Assembly: GCA_002919195.1 (NCBI GenBank) | Contig: PKEU01000051.1 | Span: forward strand, 1 to 36,433 | Length of the DNA: 36,433 bases | Source of the DNA: a bacterium | GTDB lineage: Bacteria > Bacillota > Limnochordia > DTU080 > RSA5 | Reading direction: 5' to 3' | In this document: positions 15,235 through 22,315 of the stretch, piece after piece | How positions within the stretch are numbered: the stretch's first letter is position 1 | Layout of the letters: each line of letters begins with the position of its first letter | Translations under genes and position numbers: made by a program | Notes under the pieces: generated by a model | What the model was told of the DNA's origin: nothing | Databases searched by the model: none | The model's input: only the letters and a program-made list of their open reading frames with translations

Positions 15235-16164
15235 GTGAGCAGCTCACGACCGGCATCACGCAAGCCCATCTCGATGTTGCTTGTCACCCTCGTCCTGGGG
15301 TTAGGCGTTGCCCAGCTGGCTTTTGCCGCATACCCCATGACCATCTCCCATGAGCTGGGCGAAACCCGACTGGAGAAGCAACCTGAGCGGGTCATCGTCT
15401 TTGACTTTGGCGCTCTGGACACCTTGGACGCGTTGGGCGTCGAGGTGATCGGCCTTCCCAAGACCTTGGTCCCGGCCTACCTCAGCAAGTACAACGACGC
15501 CCGTTACGCCAACGTCGGCAGCCTCCAAGAGCCCGACTGGGAGCGCATCTACGCTCTCAAGCCCGACCTGATCCTCATCTCGTCTCGCCAGTCCAGCCTC
15601 TACGCCGAGTTTGAGGCGATCGCGCCCACGGTCTATGTAGGGGTCGACACCGCCCGTTACATGGAGTCCTTTGCGGAAAACGTGACGCTCCTCGGAAGGA
15701 TCTTTGGGAAAGAAGAAGAGGTCGAAGAAAAGCTGGCCGCGATCGAGGAAAAAGTGGCCCAGATCCGCGAAAAGGCCCCTGCGGCCGGCCGGGCGTTGGT
15801 CGTCCTCGCCAACGACGGCAAGGTGAGCGCCTACGGCCCTGGCTCACGCTACGGGCTCATCCACGATGATCTGGGCTTTGCCCCGGCCGATGCCAACATC
15901 GTCTCGTCGACCCACGGCCAGAGCATTTCGTTTGAGTACATCTTGCAGCAGGATCCCGACATTCTCTTTGTCATCGACCGGACGGCGGCCATCGGCGGCC
16001 AGTCGTCGGCCCAGGCGATCATCGAAAACCGCCTCGTCCAGCTGACCAAGGCCTACGAAAACGATAAGATCGTCTACCTCGAGCCCGAGGTGTGGTACCT
16101 GTCGGGAGGCGGGCTGGTCTCCGTCAGCCGCATGCTCGACCAGGTCAGCGCCGCGCTCGACTGA
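15235..16164 (+). CDS. siderophore-binding protein of the ABC importer, YclQ-like, without lipobox
   Basis: I choose GTG 15235 behind AAGGAGAG, giving 309 residues; the track's ATG at 15181 would put 18 extra residues before the signal. A signal peptide (RKPISMLLVTLVLGLGVAQLAFA, cleaved near AFA-AYP) precedes a class III receptor: ITISHELGETRL-type opening, RVIVFDFGALDTLDALGVEVIGLP, and LKPDLILISSRQS. This organisation and length fit YclQ/FatB. Bacillus relatives are lipoproteins, but no Cys follows this signal, so membrane retention is unexplained. The long linker helix (EEVEEKLAAIEEKVAQIREK) is normal. It ends the operon before a strong terminator. Confidence 0.9.
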   Translation: MSSSRPASRKPISMLLVTLVLGLGVAQLAFAAYPMTISHELGETRLEKQPERVIVFDFGALDTLDALGVEVIGLPKTLVPAYLSKYNDARYANVGSLQEPDWERIYALKPDLILISSRQSSLYAEFEAIAPTVYVGVDTARYMESFAENVTLLGRIFGKEEEVEEKLAAIEEKVAQIREKAPAAGRALVVLANDGKVSAYGPGSRYGLIHDDLGFAPADANIVSSTHGQSISFEYILQQDPDILFVIDRTAAIGGQSSAQAIIENRLVQLTKAYENDKIVYLEPEVWYLSGGGLVSVSRMLDQVSAALD

Positions 16165-16207
16165 ACGCTGGACTGAAGGCTAAACGCGCTGGCCGCCACA
16201 AGTGTCA

Positions 16208-16241
16208 AAAGCTGCCCCTCGTTTTGGGGCAGCTTTTTCTT
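16208..16241 (+). terminator. intrinsic terminator of the siderophore operon
   Basis: AAAGCTGCCCC and GGGGCAGCTTT form an 11-bp stem with a 7-base loop, followed by TTCTTT. Confidence 0.93.
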
Positions 16242-16336
16242 TCCTCAGAGGAAAAGGCGCGGCGTTTCACCAATCGTCAACGTACGTCGTGCGCATCTGG
16301 CCGTTGGCTCCACATTCGTAAGGAGGTCAGCGCGCT

Positions 16337-16834
16337 GTGCGCCCATCCTTTGGCAGGGAGGCATGCTTTGTGACCCAACCCAATTCTCATCCCTTTCCCA
16401 GCGCTCACATGACGCAAGTGGCGATCGTCGTCCGCGATATTGAGCGTTCCGCCGGCGCGTACGCGAGGCTCTTTGGCCTTCCAAAACCGCCGATCATCGA
16501 GACGGCAGGGTTTGACGAAGCCCGTACCCACTATCGCGGCCAGCCCACCGAGGCCCGGGCCAAGCTCGCCTTTTTCGACATGGGCTCCTTGAAGCTCGAG
16601 CTGATCCAGCCGATCGGAGGACCAAGCACCTGGCAGGAGTTCCTCGACCAACATGGTGAGGGGATCCATCACATCGCCTTTCACGTCAAAGGGATGGACG
16701 AAGTGCTGGCGCGTTTAGAAGCCAACGGAGTTTCGACGGTGCAACGAGGCGACTACAAGGGCGGCCGCTACGCCTATACGGACGGCCACCCTGTTGGGCT
16801 TGGTGCGGTGATCGAACTCCTCGAGGACTTTTGA
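16337..16834 (+). CDS. VOC-superfamily protein, methylmalonyl-CoA-epimerase/glyoxalase-like
   Basis: A single-unit VOC protein (165 residues from GTG 16337, or 154 from GTG 16370). Both starts have ribosome sites: AAGGAGGT 10 bases before the first and GGGAGG 8 before the second. The fold is clear: HMTQVAIVVRDIERSAGAYARLFGLP, then LAFFDMGSLKLELIQPIGGPSTW, GIHHIAFHVKGMDEVLARLEANG and the closing GAVIELLE. Possible metal ligands are the first His of HMTQ, Glu in LELIQ, the HH pair, and Glu of VIELLE, as in methylmalonyl-CoA epimerases. The substrate cannot be told. It stands alone after a terminator and converges on the Rof-like gene. Confidence 0.85.
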   Translation: MRPSFGREACFVTQPNSHPFPSAHMTQVAIVVRDIERSAGAYARLFGLPKPPIIETAGFDEARTHYRGQPTEARAKLAFFDMGSLKLELIQPIGGPSTWQEFLDQHGEGIHHIAFHVKGMDEVLARLEANGVSTVQRGDYKGGRYAYTDGHPVGLGAVIELLEDF

Positions 16835-16839
16835 GCGGT

Positions 16840-17133
16840 TCACCGTGGGGCGGCGACGTCTTGGCCATCGATGGCGACGAGCTTGTCGAGGCGGATCTCG
16901 AGGCCGCTTGCAAGCCGCAGGTACTCGGCCCGGTCGCGAGCAAAGACATCGACGATCCGGTCGTGCACCCGTTGCTCGACACCCTTTTCGTCGATGTAGA
17001 CCAACTCGGTGGGACGTGCCAGCGTCGCCCGGGCGAGCAGCTCGTCGTGGACTCCACAGTCGATGGGGTGATAGGGCTCCAGGTCCTTCATCATTACGGG
17101 CACCCCGCTTTTGTTGACTTCCCGCGCGCTCAT
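16840..17133 (-). CDS. Rof (YaeO)-like Rho-binding antiterminator candidate
   Basis: A 97-residue protein whose core, YHPIDCGVHDELLARATL..TELVYIDEKG..DRIVDVFARDRAEYLRL..EIRLDKLVAIDG, lines up from memory with Escherichia coli Rof (YxPINC..D.LE.., then RLDKI). Rof is a small Sm-like beta-barrel protein that binds Rho and inhibits termination. The 16-residue N-terminal extension may instead be upstream sequence, with an internal ATG-ATG pair as the real start. AAGGAG lies about 11 bases before the first ATG. The match is by recall of short motifs and not aligned; a general Sm-like RNA-binding protein is the alternative. It converges on the VOC gene. Confidence 0.6.
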   Translation of the reverse strand: MSAREVNKSGVPVMMKDLEPYHPIDCGVHDELLARATLARPTELVYIDEKGVEQRVHDRIVDVFARDRAEYLRLASGLEIRLDKLVAIDGQDVAAPR

Positions 17134-17241
17134 GGACGATTTGCTCCTTAGGATGCTCCTTTGCGGGCAAGACCACGCCGCGCCTCTACGGTGTGAATCG
17201 AGGCCGAGGTGGTGACACTACACCCGCAAGAGGTGATGACC

Positions 17242-17520
17242 GTGTCGCTCGAGCGGTACCGGGAGCGGATCGCCCGGGTCGTGAGGGAGCAAATCGAAAC
17301 CAACGCTGTAAGCTCCCTCGCCACCCTGCAAGAGACGGTGACGGAAGCCCTGGATCTGGATCGCTCTCCCAAGGCGCAACGAGAGCTCAGCGCGCTCATC
17401 CGTGAGCTTTACCAACAATACCACGAGACCAACGAGTTTGACTACGACGACATCGTCGAGCAAAGCTTTCCGGGAAGCGACCCGCCCCCGCCGCCCACCC
17501 CGGGATCACCCGGCGGGTAA
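17242..17520 (+). CDS. small acidic protein with FPxSDPP tail
   Basis: I do not recognise a named family. The start is uncertain: GTG 17242 has the best-placed site (GAGGTG, 6 bases before), while ATG 17236 and GTG 17209 are also open. From 17242 it has 92 residues, mostly helical: SLERYRERIARVVREQIETN, SLATLQETVTEALDL, and ALIRELYQQYHETNEFDYDDIV. It ends in EQSFPGSDPPPPPTPGSPGG. The SFPxSDPP element is a tail I have seen on many small bacterial proteins of unknown role, so this is a real gene rather than a chance ORF. No signal peptide or membrane segment is visible. It is divergent from the Rof-like gene and followed by a terminator hairpin. Confidence 0.7.
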   Translation: MSLERYRERIARVVREQIETNAVSSLATLQETVTEALDLDRSPKAQRELSALIRELYQQYHETNEFDYDDIVEQSFPGSDPPPPPTPGSPGG

Positions 17521-17555
17521 CCCCGAAAAGGCGTAATCCCGCAACCCAAAGACTC

Positions 17556-17582
17556 ACCGAGGGGCGGATGCCGCCCCTCGGT
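17556..17582. terminator. bidirectional terminator hairpin
   Basis: ACCGAGGGGCGG and CCGCCCCTCGGT form a perfect 12-bp stem with an ATG loop, between the FPxSDPP gene and the convergent CatE-like gene. On the plus strand TTCATTAAT follows, only weakly T-rich. Confidence 0.75.
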
Positions 17583-17585
17583 TCA

Positions 17586-18476
17586 TTAATCCGCCACCAG
17601 CAAGACGCCGATTTGCGATGGATCTTTTACCAAGACGCCCTCGTCCTGAGGCTCGTAGGGCAGCTGCGCCTCTTCGAGGCGGCCGATGAGGCGATCCAGC
17701 TCTTGCCGGCCGGGCACCACGATGGTGAAGGAGCGGAGCCCCGTGGCGTAAGGCGGCGCGGGTGGCGCTCCTTCGCCCAGCCAGATATTGGCGCCCACGT
17801 GGTGATGGTACCCGCCCGCGCTGACAAAGAGAGCGCCGAAATCGTCGCGATCGAGCGTCACGTCCAGGCCCAGCACGCCGTGATAGAAAGCGCGGCTCGC
17901 GTTCAGGCTGGAGACGTGAAGGTGCACGTGTCCCACCACGGTGGCGGGCGCAAGCCCCTCCCACGGCGAGGCATCCCTCTCCAGCTCCGCGAGGAGCTCC
18001 TCGAGGTCGATGCCGCTTCGCGGCGCCCGGGCGATATCGTACATCCCGTCTGGGGTCATCGGCCACTGGTCCCGGGGGAAATCCCACGCCAGCTCGATGC
18101 CGTTCCCTTCCGGGTCAGGCAAGTAAAAAGCCAAGTGGGTGCCGTGGTTGGAGTGCCCGTGGATGGGCGCGCCCGACACGAGGACGCGCTTGACGAGATG
18201 GGCCAAGTCCCACCGGGTCGGCAACAGAAAGGCGGTGTGGTAGAGCCCTGTCGTCCTCCGCACTCTCTTGGCGCCGTCGACCTGGGTAAGCCGCAAGAGT
18301 TCCCGCTCCCCGGCGCCCAGGCCGGCGCTGTCGCCCTCTTGCCAGAGGAGGCGAAAGCCCAATAAGTCGCGATAAAACGCGACCATCTTTTCTAGGCTCG
18401 CGACCGTGTAATGCACCCGTCCCAGGTGGGTACGGGGGTCGATCTGAAATGCCGGGAGTTCCCTGATCCGGTCCAT
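17586..18476 (-). CDS. extradiol ring-cleavage (catechol 2,3-dioxygenase) family protein, CatE-like
   Basis: The start is ATG 18476; the track's TTG one codon earlier is less likely. The 296-residue protein has two tandem VOC modules: LGRVHYTVASLEKMVAFYRDLLGF and later VVGHVHLHVSSLNASRAFYHGVLGL. Iron ligands are likely His in GHVHLHV, His in YHHHVGAN and a C-terminal acidic residue; the GNGIELAWDFPRD segment in the first module is also typical. This is the layout of Bacillus subtilis CatE, a catechol 2,3-dioxygenase. It is last of an apparent four-gene operon, 48 bases after the solute-binding protein gene, under a TetR-type operator. A role in detoxifying or using catechols is inferred; a related VOC dioxygenase with another substrate remains possible. 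Confidence 0.85.
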   Translation of the reverse strand: MDRIRELPAFQIDPRTHLGRVHYTVASLEKMVAFYRDLLGFRLLWQEGDSAGLGAGERELLRLTQVDGAKRVRRTTGLYHTAFLLPTRWDLAHLVKRVLVSGAPIHGHSNHGTHLAFYLPDPEGNGIELAWDFPRDQWPMTPDGMYDIARAPRSGIDLEELLAELERDASPWEGLAPATVVGHVHLHVSSLNASRAFYHGVLGLDVTLDRDDFGALFVSAGGYHHHVGANIWLGEGAPPAPPYATGLRSFTIVVPGRQELDRLIGRLEEAQLPYEPQDEGVLVKDPSQIGVLLVAD

Positions 18477-18524
18477 CAACCGATCCGCCCTTTGCTCACC
18501 GCGGCGGCGGAAAGAGCGCCTGCC

Positions 18525-19781
18525 CTAATCCTCGCGGTAGATTTCATCCAGCGTGATTTGGATCATCCTTAAACCTTGCTCCGGGTCGACGTTTCCCGAA
18601 AGGATGGCCCCCAGGGAGGCGACGAGGCGGTTGACTTCGGCGTCGGAGACTTGCGGAAAAGCAAAGAACGTCCACTCCTGGATGGCCTGCGCGAAAGCGG
18701 CCCGGTTGTTGGGCGGTCCCGGAGCGTAGAGCATCGCCGCCTCCCAAAGGAGCGGCGACGCCGGAAAGGCGTATCCAGACCGCGCGACCGCCTGCTGCCC
18801 CTCGACCGACGCGGCCATCTCGAGGAAGCCTACCAGGTCGGGCGTGACCACGGCCCCCTGTCCAACGACGAGGCCGCTCCCCTCGCCAAAGGCCGGACGG
18901 CGATACGTGTAGGGAGACAACGGCAGCGGCACGACATCCCACTCAAAAGCGAGCTGCAGCCCGTCGCGATCCAGCGTTCCAGGGAGCATTTGGGAGATGT
19001 TGCGACGCCGCATGCCCAAAACACCCCGGCGAAACCTCCCCGAGCTGTCGCTCTGCTGGGTCAAGGGGGGCGAGATGCGCTCTTCGTTGATCGCACGGCT
19101 CGCAAGGTCAAGGAACTGGGCATTAAACTGGTTGAGCAGGTCGGGCTTGCCTTCAGGATCGATCACATCGCCGTGCGCGAGGAAGTACACCGCGACAAAC
19201 TCAAAGTCGATATCGACCAAGTACCGCCGTTGCTCAGGCACGGAGACCCGGCGCCCTACTTCGATCATGTCGTGCCACGTCCACGTCTCGCCCAGCCGGC
19301 TGAGGGGCGGGAGCCCCGCATTTTGCATCATGCTCTCGTTATACTGGAAGAGGGCGACGTCCGCCGTGACAGGCACGCCCACAGGGCCGCGCTCCTCCGA
19401 GTAGGCCTGGCGCATCCCGGGAGGGAAATTGTAAAGGGCCTGCTCCAAGCCGTGCCAGCGAGAGCCTGCCAGCGTCATGAGGGCGCCGGTCCGTTTGAGA
19501 GCGGCAATCGTCTGCACCGGCAGCAAAAAGACGTCGGCCTTGGAGCCCGTGACCAGCCACTCTAAGAGCTGCTGCGGGTTAGTGGAGTCAAGAGGCACAA
19601 GCTCGACTTGGGCTCCAGGCACCGCCGACTCGTAGGCCCGTTTGAGCTTTGTAAGGAGCGCGAGCTCTGCCTGCGATCCCGAACGATACCCTACTCGGAC
19701 CTGCGCGTCGCTTTCCGCGCGGGACGCCAAAAGGATGATGATCACCAGCGCGACGACCCTCAGAGCCTGTTTTCCCCTCAC
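18525..19781 (-). CDS. extracellular solute-binding protein, family 1-like, without lipobox
   Basis: A 418-residue protein with signal peptide ALRVVALVIIILLASRAESDA then QVRVGYRSGSQAELALLTKLKRAYESAVPGAQVELVP, the opening of sugar/peptide-type receptors. Later, PVGVPVTADVALFQYNESMMQNAGL and the TWTWHDMIEVGRRV segment are characteristic of family 1 (MalE/UgpB-like) binding proteins, as is AFPASPLLWE near the end. There is no lipobox Cys and no permease or ATPase nearby, so its transporter is unknown or it serves as a sensor. GTG start. It sits 42 bases after the TetR gene and before the CatE-like gene, probably in one transcript. Confidence 0.82.
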   Translation of the reverse strand: MRGKQALRVVALVIIILLASRAESDAQVRVGYRSGSQAELALLTKLKRAYESAVPGAQVELVPLDSTNPQQLLEWLVTGSKADVFLLPVQTIAALKRTGALMTLAGSRWHGLEQALYNFPPGMRQAYSEERGPVGVPVTADVALFQYNESMMQNAGLPPLSRLGETWTWHDMIEVGRRVSVPEQRRYLVDIDFEFVAVYFLAHGDVIDPEGKPDLLNQFNAQFLDLASRAINEERISPPLTQQSDSSGRFRRGVLGMRRRNISQMLPGTLDRDGLQLAFEWDVVPLPLSPYTYRRPAFGEGSGLVVGQGAVVTPDLVGFLEMAASVEGQQAVARSGYAFPASPLLWEAAMLYAPGPPNNRAAFAQAIQEWTFFAFPQVSDAEVNRLVASLGAILSGNVDPEQGLRMIQITLDEIYRED

Positions 19782-19823
19782 CGTAGGCCCCCTCTCCCTC
19801 TAACCTTTCCGGGACGCGACGAC

Positions 19824-20456
19824 TTACCCTGCTAACGTCTTGGCGCACACGGCGCGAAGGATCCTTTTCGCCTCTTGATACTCCTTAGACAAGGGAGAAC
19901 GCCGCGCGGCGATGCGTGCCGCCCGGGGGCGTAAACTTACCGCCCGGACGGCCCCCTCCAAGGCGCCAAAGAGCACCCGCGCCATCATCGTAGAATCCCA
20001 CCGGTCTCCCACGATCTCCCGCACCCGGGCCTCGATGTCGGCCTCAAACGCTTCACGCGCCTGGTCGATCTGAGTTTTCACATCGCGGGCGACGCCTTCA
20101 CACCCGCCGAGGAGCGCAAAGCGAGCGATCTCCTGGTACTCCATGATCACGTCGAAGGTGGTGTCGAGGACGATCAAGAGGCGCTCCAGCGGGTCGGTCA
20201 CTCCCTCCTGCCGCTCTTCGACCGTCTCTTGGATCAGGCGAACTCCCTCTTGAATCACCGAGACCAAGAGCTGGTCTTTTCCCGGGAAGTGGTAATAGAC
20301 GCTCCCCTTTGCGACGCCCGCCTCCTGGGCGATTTCATCGATCGAAGTCAGGTGAAACCCCTTCGTGGCGAAAAGGCGAGCCGCCGCGTCAAGGATGCGG
20401 GCCCGGGTCGTCCGGATGGCGTGAACCTTGGGCGTCGCCACCGTTTCCCCCTTCAC
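19824..20456 (-). CDS. TetR/AcrR-family transcriptional regulator
   Basis: A 210-residue regulator with a standard N-terminal HTH: TTRARILDAAARLFATKGFHLTSIDEIAQEAGVAKGSVYYHFPGKDQLL (about residues 16-64). The rest is the variable helical ligand domain (RLLIVLDTTFDVIMEYQEIARFALL), similar to regulators of lipid or aromatic stress such as FadR/YerO types. GTG start; it overlaps the stop of the preceding Ig-like gene (GTGA). The palindrome just downstream of the shared promoter at 20792-20805 is its likely operator, giving negative autoregulation of the whole operon with the binding protein and CatE-like enzyme. The effector is unknown; an aromatic compound would fit the enzyme. Confidence 0.92.
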   Translation of the reverse strand: MKGETVATPKVHAIRTTRARILDAAARLFATKGFHLTSIDEIAQEAGVAKGSVYYHFPGKDQLLVSVIQEGVRLIQETVEERQEGVTDPLERLLIVLDTTFDVIMEYQEIARFALLGGCEGVARDVKTQIDQAREAFEADIEARVREIVGDRWDSTMMARVLFGALEGAVRAVSLRPRAARIAARRSPLSKEYQEAKRILRAVCAKTLAG

Positions 20457-20755
20457 GACTCCACCGTCACCTGGGACCAGACGTCAGGGCCTCGGTTTCC
20501 CTGGGCGTCCGTCGCGTAAAAGTAGACGCTATATGTCCCCGGCGGCGCATCCCAAGGCACCATGCTGGTGACGACGTAGGTGCCTTCACCTTGCGGGCGT
20601 AGCGTCTCGACGATACCACCCTGGGGCACGACCGCGTAGACAGACGAAACCTCACCCTGCACGTCCGACAGCCTCACCTCGACATCGACGGCTTGTCCGG
20701 GACGGGCGACTTCAGGCGAAAAACGCACTTCCATCCGGTAAGACAACGCTGGCAC
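20453..20755 (-). CDS. small Ig-like beta-sandwich protein
   Basis: About 100 residues with an immunoglobulin-like pattern: YRMEVRFSPEVARPGQAVDVEVRLSDVQG, VYAVVPQGG, LRPQGEGTYVVTSMVPWDAPPGTYSVYFYATDAQGN. The G-x-Y-x-V-x-F-x-A-x-D end is typical of an Ig or Big domain module. Notably, it has no signal peptide, which is odd for such domains, and a full domain with no partner. The start is GTG 20755 with a weak site; an internal ATG at 20734 is the alternative. It is the first gene of the operon and is coupled to the TetR gene by a GTGA overlap. Function unknown. Confidence 0.68.
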   Translation of the reverse strand: MPALSYRMEVRFSPEVARPGQAVDVEVRLSDVQGEVSSVYAVVPQGGIVETLRPQGEGTYVVTSMVPWDAPPGTYSVYFYATDAQGNRGPDVWSQVTVES

Positions 20756-20791
20756 AAACCTTGCCCCCTCGCACGCAAAAAGCGGGTTTAG

Positions 20792-20805
20792 ACCGACCGG
20801 TCAGT
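20792..20805. promoter_or_regulatory. TetR-type operator
   Basis: ACCGACCGGTCAGT is a near-palindrome centred on GACCGGTC, the form recognised by many TetR-family repressors. It begins 4 bases downstream of the -10, over the start site of the leftward transcript that includes the TetR gene. Confidence 0.7.
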
Positions 20806-20808
20806 ATA

Positions 20809-20838
20809 ATTGTAGCCTCTTTTTCCCTCTCTTGTCAA
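20809..20838 (-). promoter_or_regulatory. sigma-A promoter of the Ig-like/TetR/SBP/CatE operon
   Basis: On the minus strand, TTGACA (20838-20833) and TACAAT (20814-20809) have an 18-base spacer. It is one of the strongest promoters in the window and runs straight into the operator. Confidence 0.78.
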
Positions 20839-20869
20839 ACTTTCAGTCGTCCAAACGCCTTTTCGGAAG

Positions 20870-21661
20870 CTACCAGCGGGCGATCTGCGTGACAGGCAGA
20901 TCGGGGTGAGGCAGGCTGACCTTCTCCAGGGAGGCGCCCATAGCAGCGCTCCCCGGCTGCGACGCGAGGGTGGGCCGAGCGACCGTCATGATGTAGTCAT
21001 CCTCCAGCGTGATGGTGGCAAGACGCCAAAGGCTCGGAGGCTCCCCCTCCGAGCCGGGAAACGACGCGACGGTGTAGCGATCGGCGCCAAAGGAGACCTC
21101 CACCTTGCCGATCGCTCGAGGGAGGCTCGTACCCACCGCCTTGATCAATGCTTCTTTTCTCGTCCACCAGCGAAAAAAAGCGATCCGCTGTTGGTCCACC
21201 GGTTGGCGAGAAAACTCCGCTCGCTCACGCTCCGTAGCAAACCGGCGGACAAGCCCTTCCACGTCGCGCCGGCGCGCCATCCACTCAAGGTCCACGCCGA
21301 TGCGGGCATCGACTTCACTGAAACGCCCTTCCCTCTGCGAAAAAAAGAGCGCGATGGCGATCCGGTCCCCGGAGTGGGAAAGGTTAAAGGCAACAGAACG
21401 CCCGGTTTCGCTGGCTTGCGCAGGGTCGAGCAAAGGTTTGCCTGAGGCGTTGTAGATCAATCGCACAGCGGCCGGAGCCAGGCCGATCCGCTCGGCGACC
21501 AGCGAGCGCAAAAGCCCCCGGCCGATGATGTATCGCCGGCGGACGGATTCCCGGCGCATGTTCTCGGCCCGCTGGATTTCGTCCGGGGAGAGCGCCGGTT
21601 CAAACCGGCGCCATTGATCCTTGAGCTCCGAGAGCTTGGCCTGCCACACTTCAAGGCCCAC
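20870..21661 (-). CDS. 4'-phosphopantetheinyl transferase, Sfp-type
   Basis: A 263-residue enzyme that transfers the phosphopantetheine arm from coenzyme A to carrier proteins. All three family motifs are present: FNLSHSGDRIAIAL, IGVDLEWM with the Mg-binding Asp/Glu pair, and FFRWWTRKEALIKAVG with the catalytic Glu and Lys. The N-terminal half has RRRYIIGRGLLRSLVAERIG, also typical. It is longer than Sfp (about 224 residues), with a Gly/Ser-rich C-terminal tail. GTG start after AAAGGGAG. It follows the 44-residue membrane protein by 24 bases. Sfp-type enzymes normally serve secondary metabolism or siderophore synthesis, but no such cluster is visible here, so it may be the genome's general enzyme. 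Confidence 0.92.
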   Translation of the reverse strand: MGLEVWQAKLSELKDQWRRFEPALSPDEIQRAENMRRESVRRRYIIGRGLLRSLVAERIGLAPAAVRLIYNASGKPLLDPAQASETGRSVAFNLSHSGDRIAIALFFSQREGRFSEVDARIGVDLEWMARRRDVEGLVRRFATERERAEFSRQPVDQQRIAFFRWWTRKEALIKAVGTSLPRAIGKVEVSFGADRYTVASFPGSEGEPPSLWRLATITLEDDYIMTVARPTLASQPGSAAMGASLEKVSLPHPDLPVTQIARW

Positions 21662-21685
21662 CGGCGACGCTCCCTTTAGGCGTTT

Positions 21686-21820
21686 TCAAGCCTTGCGCTC
21701 CCGCCGGCGCTGCGCGTCTTGCATCTCTCGTTGGCGTTGCTTTGCCTCAGCGACAAGCCCCCATACCGCCATGATCGCAAAGGCCGCCAGCAGGACGACA
21801 ACGACGACCGTCTCCACCAT
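21686..21820 (-). CDS. 44-residue single-pass membrane protein
   Basis: This gene is too short for the ORF track. The start is ATG 21820 behind GGGGAGAGA. It reads METVVVVVLLAAFAIMAVWG from near the start: a transmembrane helix of about 20 residues, with only two or three residues outside. It is followed by a strongly charged tail, AKQRQREMQDAQRRRERKA, which should lie in the cytoplasm. The shape resembles small regulatory or scaffold membrane proteins, but I recognise no family. It lies 24 bases before the phosphopantetheinyl transferase and 37 after the secreted-protein stop, on the same strand. Confidence 0.6.
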   Translation of the reverse strand: MVETVVVVVLLAAFAIMAVWGLVAEAKQRQREMQDAQRRRERKA

Positions 21821-21857
21821 GGTGCTCTCTCCCCTCGATCTATTTTCGGTACCGCCT

Positions 21858-22190
21858 TCATGCCGGCTTGATCGAGGGGAAACGCAGGTATTTGGTCAAG
21901 CGGCGGGCTAGTAGGAAAAGCTCCCGCCAACTTTGCTCCGAGGCTTGGAGGCGTTCAGCTACCGGTCGCGGCAATGGTCGATCTTCGACGATCACAAGGG
22001 CCGATTCCCGCTGTTCCACCGCTGCCTCGGGCGCTCTTAAGCCCTCCATCACCCAGGCGGCCTCGGCCTTTTGATATTGAGTCCAGGCCGGCAGCAGCCG
22101 GGACGGCGCGTCGACAGGGATCGCGACCGCAGGCTGCACGAGCCCCGCCGCCGCGATGATGACAACCAACCAAAGCGAAACGAGCCTCAC
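21858..22190 (-). CDS. small secreted protein of unknown function
   Basis: The start is GTG 22190, five bases after GGAGG; the track's longer form from 22271 starts within a hairpin. The 110-residue protein has a signal peptide (RLVSLWLVVIIAAAGLVQPAVA, cleaved before IPVDAP) and no lipobox. The mature part, about 88 residues, has two helical stretches: SRLLPAWTQYQKAEAAWVMEGL and VAERLQASEQSWRELFLLARRLTKYL. I do not recognise the family. It is rich in Trp, Gln and Glu. It shares its strand with the following 44-residue protein and the phosphopantetheinyl transferase, but a shared function is only a guess. Confidence 0.62.
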   Translation of the reverse strand: MRLVSLWLVVIIAAAGLVQPAVAIPVDAPSRLLPAWTQYQKAEAAWVMEGLRAPEAAVEQRESALVIVEDRPLPRPVAERLQASEQSWRELFLLARRLTKYLRFPSIKPA

Positions 22191-22227
22191 GAAAACCTCC
22201 AGAGAGGGTGGTACTCTCATTGTCGCG

Positions 22228-22263
22228 CCAACTCCCGGCGGTGTCCATACCGCCGGGAGTTGG
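22228..22263. terminator. 15-bp perfect hairpin downstream of the ArsB/NhaD-type gene
   Basis: CCAACTCCCGGCGGT and ACCGCCGGGAGTTGG pair fully with a 6-base loop. It lies between the transporter stop and the secreted-protein start. No T-run follows on the minus strand, so termination is uncertain. Confidence 0.6.
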
Positions 22264-22315
22264 CAACGCAAGCGGCTGATTTGCGACGGGCGGGCGACCG
22301 TCGAGCAACTAGGAC

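Noticed and set aside
22205-22220. T-box-like AGAGGGTGGTACTCTC on the plus strand
   Set aside because: No specifier stem, no terminator with a T-run and no plus-strand gene follows; it is the 5' part of the minus-strand secreted-protein region and forms a simple GAGAG/CTCTC hairpin.
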